Below, one piece after another: positions 25,467 to 36,727 of a stretch of 64,000 nucleotides of DNA. Source of the stretch: Salicibibacter cibarius. Lineage in GTDB: Bacteria > Bacillota > Bacilli > Bacillales > Marinococcaceae. The DNA is taken from contig NZ_CP054705.1 of assembly GCF_016495725.1 (NCBI RefSeq), positions 2,356,001-2,420,000 on the forward strand, in the 5' to 3' direction. Positions within the stretch are counted from its first letter, which is position 1. Every line of letters begins with the position of its first letter. The notes under the pieces were generated by a model. The model had not been told where the DNA came from. It saw only the letters and a program-made list of their open reading frames with translations, and searched no databases. Made by a program: the position numbers and the translations under genes.

Positions 25467-26603
25467 TTAGTTTAATCCTTCCACATCGTATTCTTCAATT
25501 AACAAATTCTTTACAAAATCTATAGTTTCAGGATCTATATATTCTTGTTCTCTTTCATAAGCTGCCTCAAGTTCTTCTCCCACCAAAACATTTGTAGTGC
25601 CCAAAGCATCCTCTGCTCCTTCTAAAAATTCTGGATCTTCAGCAACATCCTCTGCCGCGTCCTTCAAAGCTCTAGTAGCCTCTTCAGGAGCATCGTTTGG
25701 AATGTAAACCCTTCTGGACATTTGGCCTAACGAGCCTTGAAAAAGCTTATAGGCTTCCCATAATTCACCGGAAGGTTCCTCACCATGTAATTCCTCATAA
25801 AACTCTTGGATTGTTGGAAGATCTACCTCAGGATCCCTTTCAAAATCACCCTCTTCATTCAATATTCCTGTTTGAAAAAGCGGGATAATAGTCCCTTCCT
25901 CTACCATGGGCATCATATCATTAAAATAAGTGTTATTCCCTTGTAGAGTAAGACCTAGTTCACCCTGCTCCAAGGCCATCAATGTAGCACCACCACCATC
26001 ATAACCAGAAACGAAATCCATTTTATCAGCTATATCCAACAATTCAAACGCGAGGATATGACGGAGGTCTGCAATTGGATCGGCAAGTCCATATGGGATA
26101 TCTTCATCCCCGAACGCTAGCAAGTCTTCAGGTTCTTCATAACCGGTTGCGGTGCTAATAGCTACCACACTGACTCCCGGCACACTCATAATCACATCCA
26201 TATCAGTTACATCGTACTCAGCCTCTGGTCTCCCAATCAAATCTTGAATTACCACAGCAGGATTAGCCCCTAGCAGGCTGTAACCATCAGGTTCGCGCAT
26301 GGCAAAATCATTACTTCCGGTCATAGATGAGCCTCCCGGAATATTAACAGGTTGAATGGAAGGAGATCCTTCTGTGTATTCTTCTATAAATGGAGCCATA
26401 TACCGATTAGCAGTATCAGATCCTCCTCCTGTTGAGAAGGGTATAACTAGCTCAATGACATCTCCACTCTCATAAAATTCGTCAGCTTCTTCGTCTGTAG
26501 ACGCTGACGAATCTTCTGTTGAACCCTCCGACCCTGAACCGCATCCTGTAGCAAAAACCATTAAAATACTCGTTAATAGAATACAGTATTTCTTACTCTT
26601 CAT
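25467..26603 (-). CDS. TctC-type solute-binding lipoprotein
   Basis: The product is 378 residues from ATG 26603, with GAAGGGGC upstream. A lipoprotein signal M-K-S-K-K-Y ... V-F-A-T-G-C anchors the mature protein on the outer face of the membrane; a very acidic Ser/Asp/Glu linker follows. The Bug/TctC fold is shown by V-I-E-L-V-I-P-F-S-T-G-G-G-S-D-T-A-N-R near residue 50 and I-Q-P-V-N-I-P-G-G-S further on. It delivers a carboxylate to TctA/TctB. The high negative charge suits a halophile or alkaliphile. It is the first of the tctC-tctA-tctB series. Confidence 0.9.
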   Translation of the reverse strand: MKSKKYCILLTSILMVFATGCGSGSEGSTEDSSASTDEEADEFYESGDVIELVIPFSTGGGSDTANRYMAPFIEEYTEGSPSIQPVNIPGGSSMTGSNDFAMREPDGYSLLGANPAVVIQDLIGRPEAEYDVTDMDVIMSVPGVSVVAISTATGYEEPEDLLAFGDEDIPYGLADPIADLRHILAFELLDIADKMDFVSGYDGGGATLMALEQGELGLTLQGNNTYFNDMMPMVEEGTIIPLFQTGILNEEGDFERDPEVDLPTIQEFYEELHGEEPSGELWEAYKLFQGSLGQMSRRVYIPNDAPEEATRALKDAAEDVAEDPEFLEGAEDALGTTNVLVGEELEAAYEREQEYIDPETIDFVKNLLIEEYDVEGLN

Positions 26604-26786
26604 GATTTCAGCCCCTTCAATTAAGCTCACTTACTTTTCATCTTTTGAGCATTTTTTTATAATTCATCCAATATTAGACTTAATCATATAATTATGAAAT
26701 CAAAAGCTATATCCCCCAGAATAGTCATTTTATAACTAGACATAGATATATCAAAAGGCATAGTCATCACATAATATACGGCAATT

Positions 26787-27500
26787 TTATTTATCAAAAA
26801 CATGTTTACTCAAAATATCTCGAGCAACCATCTCTGGTGCTGGCAAACGATTCTCTTCTTTTAAATTTACAAAGTGACCTCTGTTTGGAAAGTATACATT
26901 CTCAGCTTGGCGTATATTTTCTTGCAATTGGGTGTCCATCACACCTGGATCGATAGTCGTTACCTCTACTTTTCGATTATCTTTGTGCTGTTCATCAATA
27001 ACGTCGTAGAACATTTTAGCTCCTGCCTTAGTGGCACAATAGAGACCCCATCCATCATAAGTCTGAGTCGCTGCTTTCGATGAAATGTTGAGTATGCTAA
27101 ATTTTGTCTTTAACTTTAAACTTTCTTTGTATAACATTTGCGTCATGTACAATGGCGAAGTAAAGTTAACATCAATAGATTTTCGAATTTTATCTGGTTC
27201 AAACTCTTCTATACTACCAATAGGTTCCACTATTCCTGCATTATTTATAAAGATAATCTCTTCAACGTTAAAAGCAGATAGTTCTTGAGAAATTTCCATC
27301 TTCTTTAGTAACTGCTCGGGCTGATTGAAATCCTGTTCGATTAACCGAATATGTTTATTTGACTTAGCTAGCTCTAATTGTGAATCCAAAAATCGCCTTG
27401 ATAAACTAATGATTAAAATAGAAGATAGGTCAGTTAATAAGTCAAACATTTCTTTTCCCAACCCACTTGATGTACCTGTTATAATAACTGCTTTTTTCAT
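26787..27500 (-). CDS. SDR family oxidoreductase (YueD/benzil reductase-like)
   Basis: A 237-residue short-chain dehydrogenase. The NADP-binding motif T-G-T-S-S-G-L-G-K is at 8-16, N-N-A-G at about 86-89, a catalytic Ser in L-N-I-S-S-K-A and Tyr-Lys in Y-C-A-T-K-A-G. The sequence resembles B. subtilis YueD, a (S)-benzoin-forming benzil reductase related to sepiapterin reductase. It lies between rraA-like and tctC genes on the same strand but about 180-240 bases from each, so it may have its own promoter. Real substrate unknown. Confidence 0.85.
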   Translation of the reverse strand: MKKAVIITGTSSGLGKEMFDLLTDLSSILIISLSRRFLDSQLELAKSNKHIRLIEQDFNQPEQLLKKMEISQELSAFNVEEIIFINNAGIVEPIGSIEEFEPDKIRKSIDVNFTSPLYMTQMLYKESLKLKTKFSILNISSKAATQTYDGWGLYCATKAGAKMFYDVIDEQHKDNRKVEVTTIDPGVMDTQLQENIRQAENVYFPNRGHFVNLKEENRLPAPEMVARDILSKHVFDK

Positions 27501-27738
27501 AAATATACCTCCGTCGAATTGATTGAAAAGATAGTTCCTAGTCCTTTTTTCGTTTCTTAAGACGTAGTTTAGATTGGCACATTCATTGCTAATAAAATCT
27601 CAAACGGGATAGAGGTAAATATATTAGTAATTATATAATAATTTTTGGGATTATTACCTGTTTTTAAAAGGTAAATCCTCATCCCGAATGAGAGAGCATT
27701 TCATTTATCATAGAGTTAAATGGTCATAATATTTTATC

Positions 27739-28470
27739 CTATTTCTTCCTAATAATCTCCACACCACGATTTTCTAATACACGATCATAATAAGCGTCTT
27801 TTTCTTTGTTTTTCTCTACAACATCAGGCCAATCGTCTTCGTTTTCTTTAATTGGTATATTCTCACATTTGGCAATAATTCGATCAGCATATTGTTGAGG
27901 AACACAACAAAGACCATCCTCATCACCCACTATAATATCACCTGGATGAACAATGACACCTCCACAGTTCACTGGTACACCTATTTCGCCAGGTCCTCGT
28001 TTCGGTCCCGTAGCTGGTTGAACGCCCTTGCTAAATACTGGAAAATCAAAGGATTGAATTTGGCTCATATCACGATAAGGCCCATCAACGACTAAACCCG
28101 AAATCCCTCGCCTTTTAGCGATTAGTAGCATTCCCCCGCCTCCGCAACAATATGAGGATTGTCCCCTAGCGTCAACGACTATCACATCCCCTGGTTCAGC
28201 CAAGGTTAACGCTTTTTTTACCATGAGGTTATCACCAGGTGGAATTTTAACTGTAAACGCTGTTCCTACTACTTTTTTCATTGGTTTGTACCCCGGCTTA
28301 ATAGAACTGTCCATTGAATAAAGTTGCCCGACCCAATCTGAGATATCAGGTACAAAAAAATCTCGAAACCTTTCTACTTTTTCCTTTGAAGGCCTTTCAA
28401 AATCCAAATTGATTTTAAGTCCAATCTCAGGATAGATTTGTTTCCAACCCGGGTCTTTAGGTTCAATCAT
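27739..28470 (-). CDS. RraA/HMG-aldolase family protein
   Basis: A 243-residue member of the RraA-like fold, class with 4-hydroxy-4-methyl-2-oxoglutarate / 4-carboxy-4-hydroxy-2-oxoadipate aldolase and oxaloacetate decarboxylase activity. Key features are G-D-V-I-V-V-D (strand), a G-G-G-G-M-L stretch and V-V-D-G-P-Y-R-D with the Arg-Asp metal/pyruvate site. Position at the head of the carboxylate uptake cluster suggests it splits an intermediate to pyruvate or oxaloacetate. Start ATG 28470 follows AAGGAGGAATTAAA. Regulatory RraA function is unlikely. Confidence 0.85.
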   Translation of the reverse strand: MIEPKDPGWKQIYPEIGLKINLDFERPSKEKVERFRDFFVPDISDWVGQLYSMDSSIKPGYKPMKKVVGTAFTVKIPPGDNLMVKKALTLAEPGDVIVVDARGQSSYCCGGGGMLLIAKRRGISGLVVDGPYRDMSQIQSFDFPVFSKGVQPATGPKRGPGEIGVPVNCGGVIVHPGDIIVGDEDGLCCVPQQYADRIIAKCENIPIKENEDDWPDVVEKNKEKDAYYDRVLENRGVEIIRKK

Positions 28471-28671
28471 TTTAATTCCTCCTTCTTCTTTTTAGCGATT
28501 TGTATCCGCTTTTAATTTAATAGAACCATTACCAACTACGGTAGAAAATAGTTTAGCACTGCTTTTTATATTTATCTTTTCTGTCCGTACGTTTATACGC
28601 ACAATACTTTCTATCCTTATCTTGTACCTTTATAAGTACAGAAAACCTTTTTGTGAAAAGAAGTGAACAAG

Positions 28672-28913
28672 ATGAAAAAAATCGAAGTTAAGATTAATAC
28701 ACTCCTCAACAAGCATGACCTCACCATCCACGCACTGCATTTAAATCAAGCATACGCCGAGCTTCACTTAGTGAACTTACTAGTGATAAATGAGAACGTA
28801 TGCAACTTGAACACATTGAAAAAATTGCTGAGGCATTGGACATCAACGACATTAACGAGATCATAACTATTAAAAATATGACATCCTTTCATCAAATAGA
28901 CTCATGCATTTAA
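28672..28913 (+). pseudogene. Broken XRE-family regulator gene
   Basis: Frame one reads M-K-K-I-E-V-K-I-N-T-L-L-N-K-H-D-L-T-I-H-A-L, the start of a Cro-like HTH protein. The recognition helix region then continues in another frame as I-R-R-A-S-L-S-E-L-T, meets an in-frame TGA where R or K is expected, and goes on as E-R-M-Q-L-E-H-I-E-K-I-A-E-A-L-D-I-N-D-I-N to a stop at 28911. A frameshift near 28755 and the stop make it inactive. The next 640 bases hold no further gene; operator-like repeats lie at the end. Confidence 0.65.
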
Positions 28914-29423
28914 TATTATGCCCTTTTCAAAAAAACGTTTGCTTAGGTTATCACCTCACACTTTTCACAAAGTAAATAACTTGTTGGTTTTTTCTAAATC
29001 TTTCATTATAGAGAAATTCTTGTTGTTTTAGAATAATGGTTGGGTCTGTGAATTCTCTAAATCACTTATCAATTTCACGGGTTCATTTGTACTTCAGACC
29101 AACGGTGGAAAGGATTGCAAAAAGAACCTACCTTGATGCCATAGTATATATATTTACTGAAAGCTCCAATATGATGCTAAGCATTATGAGATATTCCTAT
29201 AAAGCCCATAGTCATACCTAAGAGATATCTGTACTATCCCCGACATCATTGGTAAAATTCTTCATGCTTATATCTAGCCTATGATTCCCCCTTGAGATAT
29301 GGATTTAAAACCCATCCATATATTTCTTTCGGGTGTTGTTCATCCCCCCTTTTAAAACACTGTGATAACAATTGATCCAGCTTATTGATAACCCTAGGAT
29401 TTAAGCTTGTTTTAATTATAACA

Positions 29424-29481
29424 AATAGAAATATTTTGTCAACATTTTTATTGCTATTAGTAAACTATACCTATTTCTATT
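29424..29481. promoter_or_regulatory. Inverted repeats upstream of the XRE gene, likely operators
   Basis: AATAGAAATA at 29424-29433 and TATTTCTATT at 29472-29481 are exact reverse complements 48 bases apart, 73 bases before the XRE start. The spacing is unlike a hairpin and more like two half-sites on a promoter, suggesting autoregulation. Confidence 0.45.
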
Positions 29482-29553
29482 GCTGTTATACCTTGATAAA
29501 CATATGCTTTCCTTAGGGTACTATTACTGATTGTAATAAAATGGGGGTTTATC

Positions 29554-29880
29554 ATGGAAATTGGTCAAAGGATCCGAGAAATTAGAAAAAATACTGGGTT
29601 GACGCTAACTGAACTGGCTGAAAAAATCCAAATATCTCAGCCCTACCTTTCACAAATAGAACTTGGTGGAAAGCAACCGCCAATAGACGTTATCGTCAAT
29701 ATTTGCAAAGCTATTGATATTCCGTTAGCCGAATTTTTTGCAGATGAAGACGATCACCTCCCCACAGACATTCTTCAATTAATTGAAACAGCCAAAAAAC
29801 TATCATCAGAAGAACGGGAGTACCTTAATCAATTTCTACAATCTACAGTAAAAAGAGCAAAGAAAAATGACTTTGAATAG
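29554..29880 (+). CDS. XRE family HTH transcriptional regulator
   Basis: A 108-residue regulator: HTH_3 domain at 6-60 (I-R-E-I-R-K-N-T-G-L-T-L-T-E-L-A-E-K, then S-Q-P-Y-L-S-Q-I-E-L-G-G-K-Q-P-P) followed by a C-terminal helical part with S-S-E-E-R-E-Y-L-N-Q-F-L, a likely dimer domain resembling SinR-like multimerisation helices. ATG follows a GGGGG RBS. It faces the transposase remnant and could control a nearby gene, but no target beyond itself is evident. Confidence 0.85.
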   Translation: MEIGQRIREIRKNTGLTLTELAEKIQISQPYLSQIELGGKQPPIDVIVNICKAIDIPLAEFFADEDDHLPTDILQLIETAKKLSSEEREYLNQFLQSTVKRAKKNDFE

Positions 29881-30046
29881 TTAGCTATTGTTAAAAGTTG
29901 TTTCCACTTTTGTATTGAAATAATATTAGATATTATGATTATCCCACTCGTTCAGAATGAGTGATCGTATTCGTTGAGGCACAGAACGTCATTAAACGGC
30001 TGAACCATTCAAATCCTATCAAGAAGATGGATGAGATGGTTTGGCT

Positions 30047-30523
30047 ATGAAGTTTTCAACTGGAAGGCTGCCGAGGTTAAATGAAGAATAACAGGATCAA
30101 TTAAAACAAAAATGGAACAATGGTGAAATTGATCACATTTTGTTTGAAGATAAAAGCATGATCCGAGATTACCAAGCGCTTCAGCATACATGGTTTGCCA
30201 CAGGAAAGCAACGAATCATTCATACGACCGGTAAACATCGTGGTGTGAAGCTTTTGGCTACGGTCGATTACGTCACCGGAGACATCGTATGGCAAGAGGA
30301 AGAGCAATATACGGTCGTAGGGTTTCTCTCCTTCCTAAAAAAAGTGATGGAAGCCTATCCAACCGGAAACATCGTCATGATTCTGGACAATGCACGGATT
30401 CATCATGCCAAGTTACTTGCCCCCTTTCTACAAGCATTGAAAGAAAGATTGACATTTATGTTTTTGCCTTTCTACAGTCCACAACTGAATATTGTCGAGG
30501 ATAAAAGCATGAAAAACCATTGA
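30047..30523 (+). pseudogene. IS630-family transposase remnant
   Basis: A frame from 30047 reads F-S-T-G-R-L-P-R-L-N-E-E, stop (30089), then Q-D-Q-L-K-Q-K-W-N-N and F-E-D-K-S-M-I-R-D-Y. It continues with T-G-K-Q-R-I-I-H-T-T-G and M-I-L-D-N-A-R-I-H-H-A-K (second catalytic Asp), then F-L-P-F-Y-S-P-Q-L-N-I-V-E. The end is then lost: after I-V-E the frame reads D-K-S-M-K-N-H and stops. The N-terminal HTH and C-terminal part are gone. It differs from the intact IS630 gene at 4529. Confidence 0.75.
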
Positions 30524-30644
30524 TATCGTGAAAGGTTATTTGGCCCATGATCCACAGAATGGATGGTTAGGCAGGCACCCAATTTCATGTGCCTGAATAT
30601 CATAGAAAAGAACGTTCTTTGTGACCCAGCGAATCCTTTACTCC

Positions 30645-30702
30645 TTTTTCGTCCAAAAGGGGCAGTCCCTGTTGGGCTACTGCCTCTTTTTAAAGGACAT
30701 CT
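30645..30702 (-). repeat. Mobile-element end sequence, inverted copy at 35080
   Basis: Read on the minus strand it gives AGATGTCCTTTAAAAAGAGG, then CAGTAGCCCAACAGGGACTG and CCCC. The same series occurs on the plus strand at 35080-35133 with a 4-base insertion. It includes a GGCAGT/ACTGCC stem followed by TTTTT (plus strand), so it can also act as terminator. Probably an IS end tied to the adjacent transposase remnant. Confidence 0.55.
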
Positions 30703-30810
30703 ATCTTCCTATTGTGTATCGTTGGAATGATGATACTTTGGGCATACCTTGATCATATCGTCGGAGTTTACTCGTGTACGCTAGAATGGAGAATAAGTAT
30801 GCACAGAAAG

Positions 30811-30851
30811 CAATCAAGGCGGAGCAATTAATAACTGCTCCGCCTTGATTG
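30811..30851. repeat. Perfect 16-bp inverted repeat
   Basis: CAATCAAGGCGGAGCA at 30811-30826 and its exact complement at 30836-30851, loop of 9. It lies 200 bases past the end of the rifampicin phosphotransferase-like gene on the minus strand, where TTGCTTTCTG follows it, so it may serve as that gene's terminator. The 30524-31049 gap holds no gene. Confidence 0.65.
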
Positions 30852-31049
30852 TGTGAACAGATGGGGAAACAAGTTTTTATATCTTTCGTTTCCATAAAGG
30901 ATAATCTTAATAAACATTAATATCAATCTTTGGTTACTGTTTCCTTATATGTCCCAGTGACAAAGTTCTTACTCTAGACAGCAAAGCACCACATTGTTAA
31001 TGATTCTCCTAATTCCAACGCTCTTCTTTTATGATTTTATTGTAATCAA

Positions 31050-33677
<2,628 letters not shown>

Positions 33678-33773
33678 TTAATAGCTACTGATTTCGTCAA
33701 TGTAGCGACATTACATGATTTATGCTAACGATTTTAAAAGATAAAAAACAGTCTAAAAATTTTCAGGTAACTA

Positions 33774-33837
33774 TGGTATAATTAAACTAGGGAAGGGACA
33801 GTTGCCGATTATTTATCGTACTGTCCTTTTTAGTAAC
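33774..33837 (+). promoter_or_regulatory. Extended -10 promoter running straight into a terminator-like hairpin
   Basis: TGGTATAAT at about 33774-33782 is an extended -10 element on the plus strand. About 12 bases on, AGGGACAGT pairs with ACTGTCC across 33792-33830 and TTTTT follows. The predicted transcript is only about 45-50 nt, divergent from the rph gene. Could be a small RNA or a decayed gene leader. Confidence 0.4.
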
Positions 33838-33953
33838 AAATCGTTATTGAGCTCCCATGACCATTAACTTAATAACTCAACTTTCGGACATGATTAACAA
33901 GCTGCATCAACTCGGTTATATGTACATATAGTGAGGTAAAATATGCGAAGGAA

Positions 33954-34136
33954 GTGAACTGCATATCGAATGACCAGCTGAAATCGCTACAAACACAAAC
34001 CCCGGAAGAAGGGTTTGAATTAGCGGTTAAGCTCTCCCAACAAGGGGTTGAGGTTACACAGCCTTATGAAGAGATCAGGCAAATGTTACGACCGGTATAT
34101 TCGAGAAATGCGGATAGCTTAATAGCGGTATCATAA
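33954..34136 (+). CDS. Small hypothetical protein, uncertain
   Basis: A GTG-initiated frame of 60 codons with GAAGGAA just upstream codes a hydrophilic, helical product (L-K-S-L-Q-T-Q-T-P-E-E-G-F-E-L-A-V-K-L-S). Residue composition looks protein-like, but I recognise no family. An even shorter frame at 33858-33932 (T-I-N-L-I-T-Q-L-S-D-M-I-N-K-L-H-Q-L-G) vaguely resembles the start of Spo0E-like phosphatases. The rest of the gap to 34424 shows nothing convincing. Confidence 0.3.
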   Translation: MNCISNDQLKSLQTQTPEEGFELAVKLSQQGVEVTQPYEEIRQMLRPVYSRNADSLIAVS

Positions 34137-34424
34137 GTCGTCGCGATTCATTTTCAAACAATAGTTGCCGCAAACAACTATTGGAAGATGGATACACCGC
34201 AACACTGGGGACACCACAATATTGGTATTGGTAATACCGAATGAATTGGATCGAGCGCAAATTAGCGTAAAGTTACGCTCTTTGGATGAAATGTTGGTAT
34301 ACTGGCCTAAACAAGAAAGGACGCAAGTCTTATTCGTTTCTTGCGTCCGATGGCAGGATTTCTCACTTCAGAAACTTTTTATCATTAAAACACCCCTATT
34401 CCTTTATTTACATGTAAATTGATT

Positions 34425-34634
34425 TTAATCAAAGTCTTCTTCCTCAATTTTTAATATATTTCCTGTATTTCCGTTTACCTCTACTTCATAAATTCTGTTA
34501 TCTGGTGTTAAAATAAAGATTTCATAAACAAAAACCCCATGTTCTAAATCCATATCCACATGAATAACCTGGCCAGGAATCCTTTGAAGAGCAATATCTT
34601 GTGCTTGTTGCATCGTTAACCTTTGTCTAAACAT
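34425..34634 (-). CDS. PepSY domain small protein
   Basis: The protein is 69 residues from ATG 34634 (GGGAGGATCG upstream), made of one PepSY domain: M-T-M-Q-Q-A-Q-D-I-A-L-Q-R-I-P-G-Q-V-like start, central V-Y-E-I-F-I-L-T-P-D-N-R-I-Y-E-V and V-N-G-N-T-G-N-I-L-K. PepSY domains often inhibit proteases; in Bacillus single-domain forms are of unknown role. No signal peptide is present from this start, so it would be cytoplasmic; the longer frame to 34700 lacks an RBS and does not add a credible signal. Confidence 0.75.
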   Translation of the reverse strand: MFRQRLTMQQAQDIALQRIPGQVIHVDMDLEHGVFVYEIFILTPDNRIYEVEVNGNTGNILKIEEEDFD

Positions 34635-34771
34635 GAAAACGATCCTCCCTATTTGAAAATATAGGCATTTATCATCATGGGTATAATATGTTTTAGTCAT
34701 GTAAAAGGTTCAGATAAAGTTAAAGATACTCATTTAGTATATTTTGGGCAGTGAAAAATCTAACAAGAAAA

Positions 34772-34839
34772 ATAACCCTTTCTGGCGAAGGTATACACCC
34801 AAACTACCAGAAAGGAGATCAGATCGCTGAAAGGGTTAT
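34772..34839. repeat. Nested competing inverted repeats
   Basis: The left arm ATAACCCTTTCTGG (34772-34785) can pair with CCAGAAAG (34807-34814) or, outside it, with GAAAGGGTTAT (34829-34839). The two pairings share the bases CTTTC, so they exclude each other. No gene starts close by; the 34635-35079 stretch is otherwise without a supported feature. Confidence 0.45.
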
Positions 34840-35079
34840 AGTGAAGTGTACTGTTTTCATGCGATTTGACTATATCCCCACCGTATGCCAAACTTCTTCT
34901 TTTTCGCATGTTTGCCCGCAACCCGCATATAACCCATAACGCAAATCTATACAGGTGTGCCAGTGACGACGAAGGTGACCTCAAACATTCCCATTCCCAA
35001 AGATCCATGATGAAAAGGGGTGACATTCATTGGATATAAGTGGTTTCCCTGTAAGGTATGTATCCGTATCAACATTGAA

Positions 35080-35133
35080 AGATGTCCTTTGAAAAAAGGC
35101 ATTAGCCCAACAGACAGGGACTGCCCTTTGGGT
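35080..35133 (+). repeat. Inverted copy of the 30645 mobile-element end
   Basis: GATGTCCTTTGAAAAAAGGC, ATTAGCCCAACAGACAGGGA and CTGCCC match the reverse complement of 30645-30702 over about 54 bases. It lies just left of the truncated spoVAF gene, so it may mark the insertion that removed the gene's 5' part. Confidence 0.55.
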
Positions 35134-35160
35134 TAAAAGAAAGTTCTTTATAATTATGAT

Positions 35161-36289
35161 TTGCAGAGTGTAATTGGGTGCCCGCTCAACTATACTCTTC
35201 GGGTCATGGATAACAGCCAAGGTACTTCACTCCTCCTGTTGCCTTTGCGGCCACATCGATTCGTTGCTTCGGTTGGGCTGACACGCCGTCGCATTCGTGA
35301 TGAAAAATTGAGAATGGAGATTATGAAAGCTGGAACCCGTTCAAAAACTGGCGTATGCCTTTGCTACATAGAGGACATTTTGGACCCGGATTTACTCAAT
35401 ATTGTTAAAAAAGAGATTGAGGCTATCGATGCCGACAGTATAACGGCAGCAGATCAAGGGCTAGTGGAATATATCACGGGGCAAGGGTACAACCCTTTTC
35501 CCTTTGTTCGTTATACGGAAAGACCAGACGTTGCGGCCGTGCACATATTAGAAGGGTATTTAGTGATTATTGTCGATACATCCCCCTCTGTCATCATTAC
35601 GCCAACGACATTATTTAATCATGTGCAGCACCCGGAAGAATATCGTCAACCACCGGGGGTTGGGACCCTCCTTCGTTGGATGAGATTTTTCGGGATTCTC
35701 ATTTCCTTTTTAATCGTCCCCTTTTGGCTACTGCTGGTGGAGCATCAAAATTTGGTTCCCCCTGTTTTGGATTTCATCGGCTTGGAAGAAGAACTTGAAG
35801 ATTTCCCTGTATTTGTACAAATACCTCATTGCTGAAGCTGGAGTTGAAGCTCTTAGAATGGCCGCCATTCACACTCCGGGGCCGCTGGAATCAGCCTTGG
35901 GTGTCGTCGCTGCTTTAATCATTGGAGATATGGCCATCGATATTGGCTTTTTTACACGAGAAGTGCTCTTTTACGTAGCGGTTGGGGCCATCGGCATGTA
36001 CATGACGCCTAGCTATGAGTTTGGATTGACACTTAGAATCTTGAGATACATGCTCATTATAGCGATCGTTGCCTTTGGCCCGATGGGTTTTGTTTTTGCC
36101 TTGTTTTTATCCTTTATATGGATCGTTTCAATGCGCCCTTACGGAAAACCGTATTTGTGGCCATTCCTTCCCTTTGACCCGTATGGGATGTATGAAATTC
36201 TCGTTCGAACAGCGATTCCTTCCGAGCATTGGCGACCGGCTATTGTTGATGCCAAAGATAAACATAAGCAGAGATCTATGGACGAGTAA
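35161..36289 (+). pseudogene. spoVAF: spoVAF (GerA-family spore protein), truncated and frameshifted
   Basis: From about 35250 the frame reads L-T-R-R-R-I-R-D-E-K-L-R, M-K-A-G-T-R-S-K-T and G-Y-N-P-F-P-F-V-R-Y-T-E-R-P-D-V-A-A, matching SpoVAF of the GerA germinant-receptor superfamily. The first 150 or so residues are missing. At about 35818-35824 (GTACAAATACC) one extra base shifts the frame; the second part (35795-36289) continues Y-L-I-A-E-A-G-V-E-A-L-R-M-A-A-I-H-T-P-G-P-L-E with the membrane helices to a normal end. SpoVAF assists DPA channel opening in germination. Two lesions make this copy inactive. Confidence 0.85.
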
Positions 36290-36306
36290 ACATGCCATTT
36301 CTAAAG

Positions 36307-36345
36307 AAAATGACTCCTATTATCTTTTAAATAGGAGTCATTTTT
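36307..36345. terminator. Bidirectional terminator
   Basis: Perfect stem AAATGACTCCTATT/AATAGGAGTCATTT with A-run before and T-run after, lying between convergent spoVAF remnant and gamma-SASP gene. Confidence 0.9.
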
Positions 36346-36364
36346 ACATTTAAATTTAACCGTA

Positions 36365-36535
36365 TTATTGGCCTTTACGTGAAGCCTGTTGATTTTGTTT
36401 TTTTACCTTCTGTGCATCTGTTTCACTTGCAAATTCTGTTTGGTTGCTTTTTCCTTTTTCAGCAGCCTCATTTTGTTTCTTTACCTTTTCGACATCCGTT
36501 TTCGATGGATTATTTTGGTTTTGTTGATGATTCAT
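36365..36535 (-). CDS. sspE: Gamma-type small acid-soluble spore protein (SspE-like)
   Basis: A 56-codon minus-strand gene with GAGGAGGTGATAAAA before its ATG at 36535. The product is Gln/Asn/Lys/Ala-rich and carries two related segments, S-K-T-D-V-E-K-V-K-K-Q-N-E-A-A and E-F-A-S-E-T-D-A-Q-K-V-K-K-Q-N-Q-Q-A. The E-F-A-S-E-T sequence is the GPR-protease cleavage motif of gamma-SASPs. These proteins are forespore-made amino acid stores degraded on germination. It is shorter than the 84-residue B. subtilis protein, having one E-F-A-S-E-T repeat instead of two. It converges on the 36307 terminator. Confidence 0.9.
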   Translation of the reverse strand: MNHQQNQNNPSKTDVEKVKKQNEAAEKGKSNQTEFASETDAQKVKKQNQQASRKGQ

Positions 36536-36727
36536 TTTTATCACCTCCTCGTCTTAACTAACCTGTACGTTTTTCTTTTCTTCTATTCAAACGAACGATT
36601 GTCATATTTCTATGATCAAAAAAACAACCTTTTTGGGCGACAAAAGGCTGTTAAGCAAAGAAGGTATATAGATGAGTAACAATAAGCGAACACATACACT
36701 TTACCGGGGCCTTTCTTTGATGTCTAA

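Noticed and set aside
34165-34422. Plus-strand 85-codon gene between the small hypothetical protein and PepSY
   Set aside because: No RBS; the frame becomes hydrophobic nonsense at the end and nothing matches a family.
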